64,000 nucleotides of DNA from Blastocladiella britannica (Eukaryota; Blastocladiomycota; Blastocladiomycetes; Blastocladiales; Blastocladiaceae): contig MU624542.1 in assembly GCA_025349905.2 (NCBI GenBank), forward strand, positions 47,247 to 111,246, given 5' to 3'. Below, piece by piece: positions 34,326-46,599 of the stretch. The position numbers and the translations under genes were made by a program. How positions within the stretch are numbered: the first letter of the stretch is position 1; each line of letters starts with the position of its first letter. The notes under the pieces are model-generated. The model saw nothing but the letters and a program-made list of their open reading frames with translations, searched no databases and was not told where the DNA came from.

Positions 34326-36394
34326 TTACTCGAGCACGCTCACAAGCTCCTTGGTGAACTTGGCCACCTCGTAACTTGCGCCCGCAAGCTTTTGCTTTGA
34401 TGGCTTCATGTCCGGGTCGTGCACAATGGCGTCAGCGTACTCGGCCAACGTGTCGTTCGACTGCAGCAGCCGCTCAAGCACGTCCAGGCCCTGGTTGCGC
34501 ACGCCCGCAGCCTGCGGCTCGTGGTGGAACGTGTCGCGGCATGCGTCGGCGAGGTTCTGCACAATGTTGTTGATCTGGTTCACCGTGTCCATGAACTGGC
34601 CGTCAAACGCATTGTTGCGCATCGCCACCAGAAGCGACTGGATGGCTTGCACGATCGAGTCAGTCTGCTGCTCGAGGTAGCTGCGCAGCGAGTCCACGTC
34701 CATGACGCGCTGTTGTTGTTGTTGCTGTTCGCCTTGGTATTGGCCTTGCTGCTGCTGTTGCTGCTGTTGCTGCTGTTGCTGACCGCCAGTGACGCCAACC
34801 AGGTCTGCAAGCGAGTAGATCGTGTCGGTGAGTCCGTGTGCGGCGCGTTCCAGGTCGGTACCCGAGTTGTAGCCACCTGTACCCGTGGCGTGGGCCTTGG
34901 CGGCACCCATGAGCATCGTCAGCGCCTGGGTGAGCTGCGACTTGCACGCGACCAGGTCCTCGCGCTGGTCGACCGAGAGCGGTGCGCGGGCGTCGGCCTC
35001 GCGGGCCTCGACGTCCTCGGTGATGGTCTTGCATGCAAACACAATCTGCTTCATGGCCACCAGCACGTCGGTGCGGTTCTCGGAACTGGATGCGCGCACC
35101 AGGGCATCGACCGCATCGCGGTACCCGTTAAGCTTGTCCTCCGAGATTCCGGGCACCTGTTCCGACGGGAGTGGCGCGCTGGGGGAGGCGCCAGTGCCAG
35201 CAGCACCGGCACCACCGTTCTGAAGGCGGGACATGAGGTCGCGGATCGTGGCCGCATCGCGCTCGGCATTGCGCCGCAGGTCCTCGTTTTCGCCGCGAGC
35301 CTGCTTGAGCTGCCCGACAATCCGCTCCGCCTCCTGCTGAATCTCCTGCGCAAGCCGCTGCTGCTGCCGCGACTCGGACTCGAGCCGTGCGTGGTCGTCA
35401 CGTGCGGCGCGGAGGGCCGCGTCCAGCTCGTCGTTGACGCGCTGCAGGTCCGACACTTCGTCGCGCATGGGGCGGGACTGATCGCGCTCGGCCTGTGGTT
35501 TTTATCTCTCGGCATTCGATGACGGTATGATATGAAAATTTAGCAGCCATACCTGAAGCTTTTGCTCGAGAATCTGAACCGTCTGCGTCAGTTGCTGAAG
35601 CTTGGCCTCGTACTCGGCGCGGACGGCATCCGCACCACCATCACGGGTGGGCGAATAAGGAGCGTTGGGCTGTATATGTATTTTGGTATCAGCAAAGCCG
35701 TCCCTCTACTCCAAAAATAAGAAGGGATACATACATCCTTGGTAATCATGCTGCCAAGGTCGGCCATGAGCGCGTCCAGGGACTGGAAGTTGATTTGCGA
35801 GCCCATGTCGGACGCGGCGTCCGAGGGACGGCGGCCTCCTTGCTGCTGCTGCTGCTGTTTCCCAGCGGGAGACTGCTGCTGCTGCTGCTGCTGGGCGGCG
35901 TACTCCTGCTCGGCCTCGATGCGGTTACTGACCTCGAGCAGTTCCGGGAACCGCACCTCGAGCTCAAAGAAAACGTCGGCGGCCAGATCCTTGAACCGGT
36001 TCTTTGGCAGCGTGGCCAGCTTCTGGCGGGCCTGGTTGCGCTTTGGGTGGAAGTCGTCGCGCACGGGCAAGAACGGCGTCTCTGGGTTGGACGCCAGCCG
36101 CCGCGACATTTCATCGTACACGTCGGTGGCCAGTTCCTGGAACTGCATCTTTGTCAGCCGCGTCAGCTTGTCGCGCGCGTTCTGGCGCTGCGAGGACATG
36201 CCTTTTCCATAGTTTATATTGAGTGACGTTTCTACTATCGTAAAAAATTAAGTATAATACGCACTGGTCGAGCCGGCGGGACCGTGGTTCTCGAGGAACG
36301 AGCGCAGCTCATAGTAGTAGACGGGTGCCTGCGGGAACTCGTTGATGACAATGTGCGAGAAGGGGCCAGCGCGGCCATAATCGGCGTGCGCCAT
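34326..36394 (-). CDS. SPA2: Spa2-like polarisome scaffold (Spa2-homology/GIT domain protein)
   Basis: Four exons: 36394-36265, 36201-35735, 35669-35553 and 35492-34326; 626 residues. Exon 1 supplies MAHADYGRAGPFSHIVINEF, rejecting a start at the later Met of exon 2. Two Spa2-homology repeats follow (ARDKLTRLTKMQFQELATDV and ARQKLATLPKNRFKDLAADV, about residues 50-125), then polyGln, a long coiled coil (about 200-310) and a helical C-terminal block like the GIT/Spa2 C-terminus (LVACKSQLTQALTMLMGA ... VAKFTKELVSVLE). Spa2 scaffolds MAPK-pathway kinases and formin regulators at sites of polarised growth. Gln runs interrupt both halves. Confidence 0.87.
34710..34781 (-). repeat. CAA/CAG polyglutamine tracts in Spa2
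   Basis: Two runs (34710-34729 and 34747-34781) encode glutamine on the minus strand, separated by a short Gly/Tyr/Glu spacer. A second pair lies at 35840-35893. They probably vary in length between strains. Confidence 0.85.
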
Positions 36395-36711
36395 GGTATT
36401 TCGGGGAGAGGTGGAGTTGCGGTTGTTGTTGACGATGTCGTCGCTGCCTTCGGGGTGATTGGATGTCGAGCTCAATCCAATGATACGAATATTTGTATAT
36501 AATGCCCTTCTAAAATGGGGCTCGCGTGAGGTCGGGCGAGCGTGCGAGGAGATTCGTGATAAAATGAGAGGCGTCAAACGTCGATGTGCCACAACAACAA
36601 CAGCAGCGAACTCGGGGCAGAGCTGTTTCAAGGTGCGAGTGCCGCCACCAGCCAAATCCGAGAGCGCAATATAAAATATAATGAAAAGCACGACGAGACG
36701 ATAGCATACTT
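36395..36711. other. Spacer upstream of Spa2 and downstream of alpha-COP
   Basis: Probable promoter of the Spa2 gene. No coding region recognised; AT-rich just after the alpha-COP stop (about 36660-36705). Confidence 0.4.
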
Positions 36712-39700
36712 TCAGACGACCACCCCAGCGACCTCGCACACGGTGCACACGCGGCCGGCCACTTCTGGCTTGTACGATGCTTTGCAGAACCGACATTTTG
36801 CGCCCTCGCCGCCGCCCGAGATTGCCGTGAACGTTGCGGCGCACACGGGCCGCGCATGGAAAGGATCGTAGTCGAGGGGCGGCAAGTCATGTGCGGGGGC
36901 TGCGGCGTCCGCGGTCGCGATCAGCGCCGTCAGCTTCTGGGCGACCTGAGGGGGCGGGTTCAGGTCCAGAAGCTTGCGGGCAAAGTGGGCCGCAAGCGAC
37001 ATGTAGCCGTTCTTGTTGGCTTGCGCCAACGCCGACGACAGGGCCAACCTCTTGTGCACCACGTCCAGTTGCAGCGAAGCAAAGTACGCTGCCAGCTCCA
37101 CCGACCGGCGCGGATCGGACGCCTCCAACTCGCGCCGCACCAACTCCATGCTGGTACCCACAATGTACTCGCGGACGGTGGCTACCGCCGCCGCCGCGCC
37201 CTCCTCGTCCGCCACCACCACAAGCTGCTGCATCGCCTGGCGCCACTGCGCCTGCGCTTCCGCGAGCTTGTTCTGCTGGGTCAACTGCGCGGCGTCGGCC
37301 ATGGCACCCGCACGGATGGACGCCAGAGAAACGGGCGCCACTGGCTGCGAGCGCAGAGGGTCCGTCTCGCTGGGGTTGCGCGATAGGGGCAGCTCAAGCG
37401 ACCCGGTGGCGCCAATCCCCGGCACGTACGCGGCCGCGGCGGCGTGCAGCGCCAGGAAAGTTCCACGCAACGGCCCAAAGTGCGTGATGCCGGCAGTACG
37501 ATTCAAAATCGCCATGGCCGTGTCAAAGGACCCGGCGACAACGTGGTCCAATGCGCGCGGCGACGTGTGGACCCACGACTGCTTCTTGGAAGGCCCAGCC
37601 ATGGGCAACGTACTAAAAACGGTCGCGAAGTCGTTGGTCGTACTGGACGCACCACCCACGGCAGCAGCAGACGTTTGGGTAGTGGGGGTTGGCACATCGG
37701 GGATGTCCAGTCCGCCGAGGCCCCAGTCATCGCTGGCATCCTCGTGCTCGCCACCGCCGCCCAGTGGCACACCAGCCGCGGCACTCGCACCAGCGGCACC
37801 AGCAAGACTGGCAGCAGCGCCGCCCCAACCATCGTCAGCGACCGTAAGTCCACCCAGTTGCTGCGCGACAGCGTCCGTTTCAGCACCAGTCGGAGGGGCG
37901 ACAGTGGTCGCAGCGTGGCCCGAAAAATAGCCGCGGTTGGCCTCAATCAGCGGCCAGCTCTGGGCAATCGGCGCCACCACGCGGCGCGGCACCAGCAGCT
38001 CGGGCTCGGCATCGCCCGTCACTTTGGCCACCACGGGCGCCAACTGCGCAAGCTGCTCGGGCTCGATCCCCGCGGCGGCGGCAATCTGGTCGGCGAGCGC
38101 CGTCAGCCCGTGCGTGTGGCACATGAGCCACGCCAGCGACGTCAGCCCCGACTCGGCCAGCACGCGCGCGCGGTCCTCGATCGACCCGAGCAGGATCGCA
38201 TTGTGCATGGCCGACGCAGGCTGGCCCTTGTGCTGCGCGATCGCCAGCATCTTGGCCAGCTTGTCGCGCTGGCCCGTCGTGTAGTACAGCATCGACAGGC
38301 CCGACAGGTTCTGCACGCGCTGCATGGCCACCTCTGCCAGCGCCACATTGCCGTGCCGCGTCGCCTCTTTCGCCAGCCGCGTCCACGCCTCGGGCTTGTT
38401 GAGCATTTTTGCGGCCTCGTGCGCGGCGTCTAGCTGCCCGCACTCGAGCGCCAGGTCCAGCCGCGTCGCCGGGTCCTGCACGAAATGCAGCGCCACTTCC
38501 GGGTACCCCTTCTTCTGCAGGTACGAGATGATGGACTGCCCCAGCAGGTTCGAGTTCTGGATGATGTGCAGCACCTGGCTGTACTGGCGGGTGATGAGCG
38601 CGTATTTGAACCGGTACTCGGTGCCGTCGATCGGCATGCGCACCAGCTTGTGCTCGCGGGTGACCGCCGTTACCGTGTCGTTGGCCACGTGCGCGAGGTA
38701 CAGCGGGTGCTCGAGCGTGCACAGGATGCCGCTGTCGCCGTTGGGCAGCGCGTACTTGACGTGGTTGAGCGTCGTGTACACCAGGACCGGTCCATCAAAC
38801 ACGGCCGACTTGACGCGGATCGTCTCGTGCACCACCGCCGTCTGCTGTAGCGTGTGCGCGTTGGCCAGCGTGATGACGTGCTTGGAGATGAGCGCCACGT
38901 GCGACATGTCGCCCGAGTACGCCACGTACTTGACGTTATTGACGTTGGCCAGCTCGGCCACCATCGTGCCCTGCTGGACATCCCACAGCTCGACCGACGT
39001 GCCCGTCGACAGCAGGACTTTTCCAATCCCGGCGTAAAACATCTCGGTCGCCGAGTTGGTGAGCTTGATGTCCTTGAGCTTGGTGCCGTTCATGTACAGG
39101 TAAATTGCGGCCGCGTGCTTGTCGAGCACCGCCAGCCGGTTGCGGGCCACATACACGGCCGCGTGGCCGGGAACGCGCAGCGGCTCGTCGGGCTTGTCGA
39201 CGTGGTAGATTTCAATCACACCAGCAGCGCTGTCAGCAGAAGTGGTCGCATTGGGCCCAGCCGCGGGCACGGGAGAAAGAGCAATCGCGGCGGTGCGCTC
39301 GGTCGGGTTGAACGAGAGCGTGCGCGGCAGCGGCGAAATACCCGTGGAACGCTTGACGAGCGGACCCGTCGTCTCGCGGCCAGTGGCCAGATCGATCGTC
39401 ACCAGATGCTTGTCCTGCACCGCCACCAGCGTCGACTGGTGCACCGCCATGGCCGGCCGCTCGCGCTCCAGCTTGAACACAATAAGGCCCGTGTCGTGGC
39501 CCGCAGCAAACAAGTTGATGGTTGGGTGCGCGACCAGCACCCAGAACCGGTCGTGCTCGCGGCGGAACGTCTGTGCGACCGCGCGTTTCCCCAGGTCCCA
39601 GACGCGGATGGTCTTGTCCTCAGCCGCCGACAGCAGCAGCTCGGCGCGCGGGTGGAACAGCACGCTGCACACGTTGTTGTAGTGGCCGCGGAACGTGTCC

Positions 39701-40619
39701 ACCTCCCAAGCTTTCGTCTCCGAGTACCGCCAGATCTTGATCTGCCGGTCGTCGCCGCCCGACACAATCAGCGGCTGGGTCGGGTGGAACATGGCCCAGT
39801 TGACGCACTTGTCGTGGCCCTCGAGCACAAACTTGGTAATGGCGTCCGACGACCCAAACAGGTCGCCCGCGGGGCCGTTGCGTTCGTCGCCACCGCCAGT
39901 AATACCACCAGGACCCGATCGGCCGCCGGGCCCGCCGGTGCTGCCAAACGCTGCTCCCGGGATCCCTACGCTGCCCATGCCACTGCTGATCCCACCGATG
40001 GCACCACCACCACCCGCCGACCCGGGTCCAGGGAAATGCTTCTTGCGCAGAGCCGAAAAGTCCCAGACGCGAATGGTGAAATCGTACGCGGTGGAGACGA
40101 TCAAGTCGTCGCGCGGGTGGAAGAAGGCGGTCATGATGTAGTGGTGGTGGCCGGTGAGCACCGCAATGCAGGTGCGCGACTGCCAGTTCCAGATGCGGAT
40201 GGTGTAGTCGTCCGAGCACGACAGGATCCAGGGCGCCTCGTGGTGGAACTGCACGGTGCGCACGAAGTCGAGGTGGCCGTGCAGCGTGAACAGGCACCGG
40301 CGCTGCTTGTAGTTCCAGACGCGAATCTTGTTGTCGTCGCCGCCCGAGGCAAAGATGGGCTGCGTCGGGTGGAAGGCGATGGCGCGGACGGGTCCTTTTT
40401 TTTATATTTATATATTCGGCCATGAGTATCCATACAGTGTGTGGCACAACTCACAAAAAAAATACCCTCGTGCTCATCAAAGCGGTCCAGGAGCGTGCCC
40501 ATGCGGTAGTCCCACCACTGGATCGAGCCATTGTACAGCGACGCCAGGATCCACGGCCGCTTGGGGTGGAACGCCAGGTTCTTGACGCGGTTCGACTTGG
40601 ACTCGAACTTGGTCAGCAT
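36712..40619 (-). CDS. COPA: Coatomer subunit alpha (alpha-COP)
   Basis: Two exons, 40619-40466 and 40394-36712, with a 71-nt intron in phase 1; 1278 residues, near the family's ~1200-1230. The N-terminal WD propeller begins [20 protein letters not shown] and continues with [21 protein letters not shown] Gly-rich insert of about 65 residues lies within the propeller after the [10 protein letters not shown] repeat. A second beta-propeller and the alpha-solenoid follow ([40 protein letters not shown]), then an acidic linker and the C-terminal epsilon-COP-binding domain with the [20 protein letters not shown] zinc-knuckle-like end. It coats COPI vesicles for Golgi-to-ER retrieval of KKXX cargo. 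The C-terminus stops shortly after the last Cys, shorter than I expect for the family. Confidence 0.96.
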
Positions 40620-40956
40620 ATTGTCGCGTGCTCTTTATTGTTATGTTTTTCAACAATGGGTGGGTATGCGTCTGTGCGTATATAGGGTATAAAGTATCAG
40701 GTCAGTTGATGTGGGCGAGAAAGTCAAGTGAGCGGAGAGCGCACGATCGACAGTGCCAAGAGACGGCTATGACGTTGAAATTGATCAGGTAGGAACGACG
40801 GACGGCAGCGTATACCACACTCTTGCAGTTGGTCGGTCGGTCGTGGTCGAACTTTTATGAAGGAGAGTTTTTTTTTTGTTTTTTTTTTGTTTTTTGTCAA
40901 CGCGCTCTTTCATTTCTCGCCCAACGTCGCCACGTATTTCCATTTTATTCAAAAAG
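40620..40956. promoter_or_regulatory. Divergent promoter between alpha-COP and the thioredoxin-like gene
   Basis: 337 bp between opposing start codons. Poly-T runs with GT breaks lie at 40868-40896 in front of the thioredoxin-like gene. No specific site claimed. Confidence 0.4.
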
Positions 40957-41805
40957 ATGCCCGTCACACTGATCGGGTCCATGCCGGACTTTAAGCGCGC
41001 CGTTGCGGTGCAGAAGCTCACCATCTGCGATTTCTTTGCCTCCTGGGTACATGGTTACCATATTATTGCACCTTTATCTACAATGTATAGCTCACCACCA
41101 GGTCGGATGACGGGTTGATCGCCATTGAAGTGCGGGCCATGCAAGGCCATTGCCCCGAAACTTGACTCGCTCTCGTCCATCTACTCGACCGTGCAGTTCA
41201 TCAAGATCAACGTCGATGATCTGCCTGACGTATGTCTGTCTGCCTCTAAATGCCATTCATTTTCATTATACCATTCAACAACAATGGTGAAATTGGATCA
41301 GGTTGCTGCGGACTACCAGGTGACGGGCATGCCGACTTTCAAATTCTTCAAGGGCGGCAAAGTCATTGACACGGTCGTTGGTGCCAATGTGCGATTTCAT
41401 ATTTCTTCTTAAGATAGCAAGCGCCTCACAGCAGTACAACGATAGGCAACCGAGCTCGAGGCCAAGATCAAAAAGCACCTGACTCCGGTCGCTGCTCCCT
41501 TTTCTGGCCAAGGCCGCACGCTCGGATCAGCTGCTTCCCCGACTTCCCCGACTGCCTCTTCGCCAACATCCTCTTCCTCCTCTCCGCCGTTTGCAGCGAG
41601 CAGTGCCGGTGCCAGTGGTGTCGGAAGTTCGTTTGCCAATTCCTTTAGCGCATCAACGGCCGGTGCTACCACCACCACTCCGGCGTCCGCGGGCATCAGC
41701 AACAACAATGTGATGGTGTGGATCGCGGTTGCCTTTTTGTTTGTGTACTGGTGGATGAACCAAAAGAACCGTCCAAGCGAGGGTGCCGGTGGATTTGAGC
41801 TGTGA
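40957..41805 (+). CDS. Tail-anchored thioredoxin-like protein
   Basis: Four exons: 40957-41046, 41131-41229, 41302-41388 and 41446-41805; 211 residues. The first intron (84 nt) falls inside the active site, between Trp and the first Cys of WCGPCK (FFASW joined to CGPCKAIAPKL). The rest of the fold is standard: FIKINVDDLPD, the cis-Pro segment VTGMPTFKFFKGGKV and a C-terminal helix. After residue ~110 comes a Ser/Thr/Ala-rich linker and a single C-terminal membrane segment (VMVWIAVAFLFVYWW) with a short polar tail. This suggests a cytosol-facing, tail-anchored reductase on an organelle membrane. The unusual acceptor is ATTGAAG; it is the one that restores WCGPC. Confidence 0.85.
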
Positions 41806-42651
41806 TTTTTTGCTTGCAAAATGCATTTCAAGTGGATCGGTTGTCGGATGGGATCAGGGGAAGTTGATTTTTTCCCAATGAAAAATTGAAAAATAGCAAT
41901 GGGTCCATGTGTCCCGTCTTTTGATTTCGCACACAGCACACAGAGCCAAGATGACAGCTTTCACACGGCGCCCGTGTGTATTTCTGTCCGAGTTGAATGA
42001 GGTCGCGCCTCTTTGGATATTTTCTTACAATTTGGTGCTTCTCTCTGGCCGTGTGCACCCACCACCCACAGACACCCACCCACCACACCGCACAAGCGCG
42101 TTTCCCCACCCCAAGATTCGTCGCATTTCTCGGTCGTGCACCCCCCCCCAATACCATTCCCTCGCAGGTTTGGTCAAATACGGGCGTAAGCCAACAAAGA
42201 AACGGAAAAGAAATTCGCAGAAGTCTGCGGTCGTTCTATTTCCTTGGATCAATCGTTGTATGTATTATATTTTGTTTTTGTATTTGACGAGGAGGTTGCC
42301 GCTCGTCCGCTCTTGGTCCGTCCAGCTCCTATATCAAAACGTCGGCCCTTTTTTCAGTTCATTTGTTTCGTGTCCCCATCCCGTTTAATTCTCTCACGAT
42401 CACCAACGAACTCATCAAGAACGGACGAAAGCATTTTTTCTCGAAAGGAATAGAGCACAAGTAAACAGTGCATATGCATACCCGTTTTAAACTTTCACAC
42501 TTGCTTCGGATCACACCCCTCTCGCCACCTTCCCGTTTCTTTTTTTTTTGTTTTCCTTGGATCCTTGCACCACCACCGAGTATTTTTCGGACACCAATAT
42601 CGGCACCCGAGCTGGAGACCTCCCTAAATACACAATAAATCTAAATAAACC
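41806..42651. other. Long spacer upstream of the orphan membrane protein
   Basis: 846 bp without a convincing gene. It holds a CA-rich pyrimidine stretch near 42055-42100, a C run at 42141-42149 and AT-rich sequence before the ATG. It may include leader exons that I cannot define. Confidence 0.4.
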
Positions 42652-45600
42652 ATGCTTTCCCAGAGTATTCCCCCACTCGGCGCCATGATCCAGCTCCGGT
42701 TCTTTTTCGTTCTGTCGTTCGTATTCATGCTGATCCTGTCGGTCACCGTGCCTTGCCAAGCCGATGCGCTCGCAAGTGCACTGGCGCTCCGACAAGATGA
42801 TGTTCCAGGGTGCGCAGCGGATCCAATTAATTCTTAATTACAATAAACTAACGAACGAAAATATGATTCCAGACCTGGTAAGGCCATGCACGACCCGCTC
42901 TATGGACCAGTCGATACCCTCGCCGGTGCGATCCTCGGTGGCCGCGTTCCTGCTTTGGACCCGTTCGGAATGCCCGTGTCGGACAAGCGGCTCGCGGACC
43001 CGCCCACGGGCGTGGATGGCGTGCACGCATACCACTCTGAGCACGACGAGCATGGCATCGTGGTGCCCGTACGTTTAGCCTCTTCCTTTTACTGGATCAT
43101 GAAATGGCTCACATATATATATGATCATTGGTGTAGCCTCATGCTCCACACCGTCAGGGTTCTGCAGGCACAACGGGCGACGGCAGACCCGCTCCAGTTC
43201 ACGGCACTCAGAATGCGTCCCCTGATGCCGCCACTTGGCCGCCGCTCGCGGTTGCGGGGATTGCGTTGGTGACGTTGCTTGGAGCATTGGTCCTGTCGCG
43301 CTGGATCGCGGCGGCCATGCGCCAGCGGGGTCGTCGCCAACCACCGTCCTCGTCCGACGGATCTGACCCAGACGCGACCGCGTCGCTGCCACTGCATGTG
43401 CTCGTGCACCCGACAGCTGCTGCTGCTGGGGCTGGCGTTTCGCAATCGGCTCGCTCGCGTGGCGCCACGGCCCGCCTCGATTCGGGATTCATTATGGACG
43501 GATCCGTATCTGGCAGGCTGCTGGCGATGCGGGCTGGCGTTTCAGGCGCGCTCGTTCGCGCTGCGTCGCGGTTTGGGATCACTTCTCCGAATCTTCGTCC
43601 CTCGGGCGGATCGCCTGACGCGGACACAGAGGTTCATTCGGTAGTGCAACCCAACCGCGATATTCTCTCGGGCGACGCTGCGGCTGCACTTGGACTGGCC
43701 CTCAGTGTTTCTTCATCGCCATCGTCTTCGTCTTTGCCATTGGCACCGCCGGCCTCGACGTCGTCGGCATCGGACCAGGATATCGCGGCAAAAGTCGAGG
43801 AGGAAGAAGAGGACCCCGATGCAACCATCACCGAGCCGCCATCACATCTGCTGCCATCCAAGAAGTCTCTCGCTCCATCATCGCCTGCACCGGTTTTGCA
43901 GCAGCAGGCGACGGCAACAATGGTTGGAGAAGATGAGGAAGATACTACCGATTACCAGGAGGCAAAGACGCACCACCCATCCCCTCCACTTGATTTGCCA
44001 CTGCCGCGTCGGTTGCCACGGCCACTTGTTCTCGCCGCACTACCACCGTGCCAGCAGCGGCTTGCAGTGGACCGCCGGCCACCGCCCCAGCAGATGCACC
44101 CGTGCCCGCCTCCAACCAAGTTTACGCTTGGCTCGTTCTTGGACGACCCGAGCGATCATGAGGGCAATGGCGATGACGATGACGATGATGAGGATGACGA
44201 TAACGATAACCTGTCGCCCAACACGTCGGTCCAGTCGCTCACTGCCGCCGCCGCATCGGACGACGACTCGTTCACGGGCCTGCCGTCCGAGTCGCCGCGG
44301 CAGGTGCCGACGCCACCCGAGTCGGATACCAGCGTCGCGGACGAAGAGTCGTCGTCGGGTATGACCCGCAAGTCGCTCTCGGGTACTGGCGGCGCCCTTG
44401 CAGTGGCAGTTGTGCGTGACGAGCGAGTTGACCCGGCAGCCGCGCTGGCGGTGGCCAACATTGCCAACGATTTTGGGCTCCCGGAACCGATACTGCACCA
44501 GGTGGTGCTGGCGGGGCCGGTGGCGTGGCGGGCCTTGACACCTACGATCACCAACGCCATGTTGGACTGGGCGCGCCGGCTGGCAGGAGGAAATCATCGC
44601 GCTGTCACTACTACCCGCGCGTTGGAGGGGACCCCGCGCGCGCTGGTGGCGAGGCTCATGGACTCGGACGACTGGGTGCGCCAGTACGTGCCCATTGAGC
44701 TCATGGGTGACCACGGACCGGCCATGAGTGGCGCGACGACACACCTCACCTATCTTGCGCGTCGGATTGGGTCGGGCGATGTACGCATTTGTCATCTTAT
44801 TCCTGACAGAATGAGCACTGACGAGGAAAAAACAAAATATCAGTGCGCCTTTGTTCATATTTTTCCGCACGAGGCACTGTCGGCCCCGTGGTTGCGGTCG
44901 GCGCTGGCCCTGACACGGCTTGCTCTCGGATCGGGTGCGTTGCAGCAAGACATATACTACACTCGCGATTATGTGGCCCATACCACAGCCCCGTACCTTG
45001 CCACGCAGGACCAACTTCATCTTGCGGCTCTTGCTCCACAGCGTGCAATCGCCACTACCGCCACTAACATGGGGATGGCGGCGGTAGTGGACGATTTGAA
45101 GCGCGTGCAGCCTCACTGGACGCCGCTCGAACGCGAGCTCTGGGCCGTATTGGACGGTACCGTGCCGGCCCTGCAAGCGGTGTTAGCAGCGGCGGTCCCG
45201 CCCCTGGCGACGGGCTGGCTGACGGTTGTGCAAACGTGTAGTGGCGGGGCGAAAGAAGGCCCGGGATCGACGTATGCCTTGGGCCTGGTCTCCCGCACCC
45301 CGCCGCTGTCGTCGGCGCTGGCGGCTTTGCCTCTCTCGCAAGCGTTGCTGTTTGGCGTCCTGATGCCCTTGATTTTGCCCGGCAGCGGCGGCGGCAACGT
45401 CCGTCCCGCACCGGCCGACGTGTGGGCTGCGTGCCATGCCCGCGGACTCTCGGCGCGGCTGCAAGCGGTGCTTCGGGTGCTGTGGTTTACCCGTAGCGCG
45501 GCGGTGGCGCTGAGCGGGGTGGCGGTGGACGTGCGTGCGGTGCGGGTGGCTGCGCGTGCGTCGCAGCGCGGGTCGACTTTCCACCCCGACGCAGCGTCGG

Positions 45601-46478
45601 TCCTGCTCCCGCTCCCTTACGCGGTGGAGCGCGACCTGGCGCCTTCTCCTCTTTCAGTGCCCGTTGTACCGGCGGCTGCGGGAGCCGCGGCAGAAACTCC
45701 TCTCGGTGCCGTGATCTCGATCCCCCGCCGCCCCCCGTGCGCATGCGCAAAGTGCAAGTCGTGCGTGAACCGCGCAATTTACCTTGACTCGCGGCGCCGC
45801 GCGCTCGAGACGACCCGCAAGCGCATGGCGGTGCGACACGCGGCACTGGTCCAGACCGAGCGGCGCGCTGGCCGTCCGGGACCGCCCGACCTGACTCCGG
45901 CCGACTTGGCGCGCGTGCGCATTTCCACCACGTCGTCCGAGTGGTCGGGCAAGCCGCTGGTGCTGGCGCTGCGCCGCGGACTCCATCGGGTGGCGCGGCG
46001 GCGGGCTCGTGCCGTGGCGGCGGCTGCTGCAGCTGCAACTTCTGTCTCGGCGGTGACGGCTGGCGCAAGTGCTTCTGCTGCTGCGGCAACAAAGGAGGGG
46101 CATGGCTCGGCCTCGACTAGAAATTGTCGAGATGGCGCTCTCGCAAGCAAGGCGGCCTCTGGGCTCGCAAGTCGGTTGGCAGCTCCTTCGACGACTCCGG
46201 CTCGGATCTCTCGATCGTCGCTGGTATCGTTGTTGTGGGCTTCCAGGGCCGATCGTCCTCAGGTGGTGGCCGCGGCAGCGGCAACATCTTCTTCTTCTTC
46301 TCCTGCTCCGTCCTTTGGATCCAAATTTACGGACACGAGTTCCGACAGAAGCTCTGACGAGAGCGAGGAGGATGAGGATGACGACGATGACGATGACGAG
46401 GACCACGGTGGCATGGACGACGACCAGCCGTGGCTCGACGTGGGCATGTGGGATACGGTCGCCTATTTTACCGACTAA
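42652..46478 (+). CDS. Orphan type I membrane protein with a large acidic/Ala-rich cytoplasmic region
   Basis: Exons 42652-42809, 42873-43068, 43158-44780 and 44844-46478; 1203 residues. A signal peptide (LRFFFVLSFVFMLILSVTVP, cut near QADA) is followed by an ectodomain of about 100 residues, a membrane segment (PLAVAGIALVTLLGALVLSRW, about 143-165) and a cytoplasmic part of over 1000 residues. That part has Ser/Pro and Asp/Glu tracts, then a folded-looking Ala/Leu-rich region (HQVVLAGPVAWRALTPTI ... PHWTPLERELWAVLDGTVPA) and a Cys cluster (CACAKCKSCVNRAIYLDSRR). The segment 44781-44843 is open in frame but looks like an intron (see findings). No family recognised; topology suggests a surface sensor or scaffold. 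Confidence 0.72.
44171..44210 (+). repeat. GAT/GAC trinucleotide run encoding an Asp-rich tract
   Basis: Consecutive Asp/Glu/Asn codons in the cytoplasmic part of the orphan membrane protein; a second acidic run lies near 46365-46415. Confidence 0.8.
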
Positions 46479-46599
46479 GGCGTGTGTGACGGACGGGCGG
46501 AGGACGATGACATCCAAAAAACCAATAAAGCCATCCATTTTTTTTTCCTTTGTCCTCGTACTTTACCGGACACCACGACGAAGACACCAGAGCCAATAC

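Noticed and set aside
38854..40425. 523-residue open frame on the plus strand
   Set aside because: Complement of the alpha-COP exon; no recognisable motifs, and alpha-COP is unambiguous.
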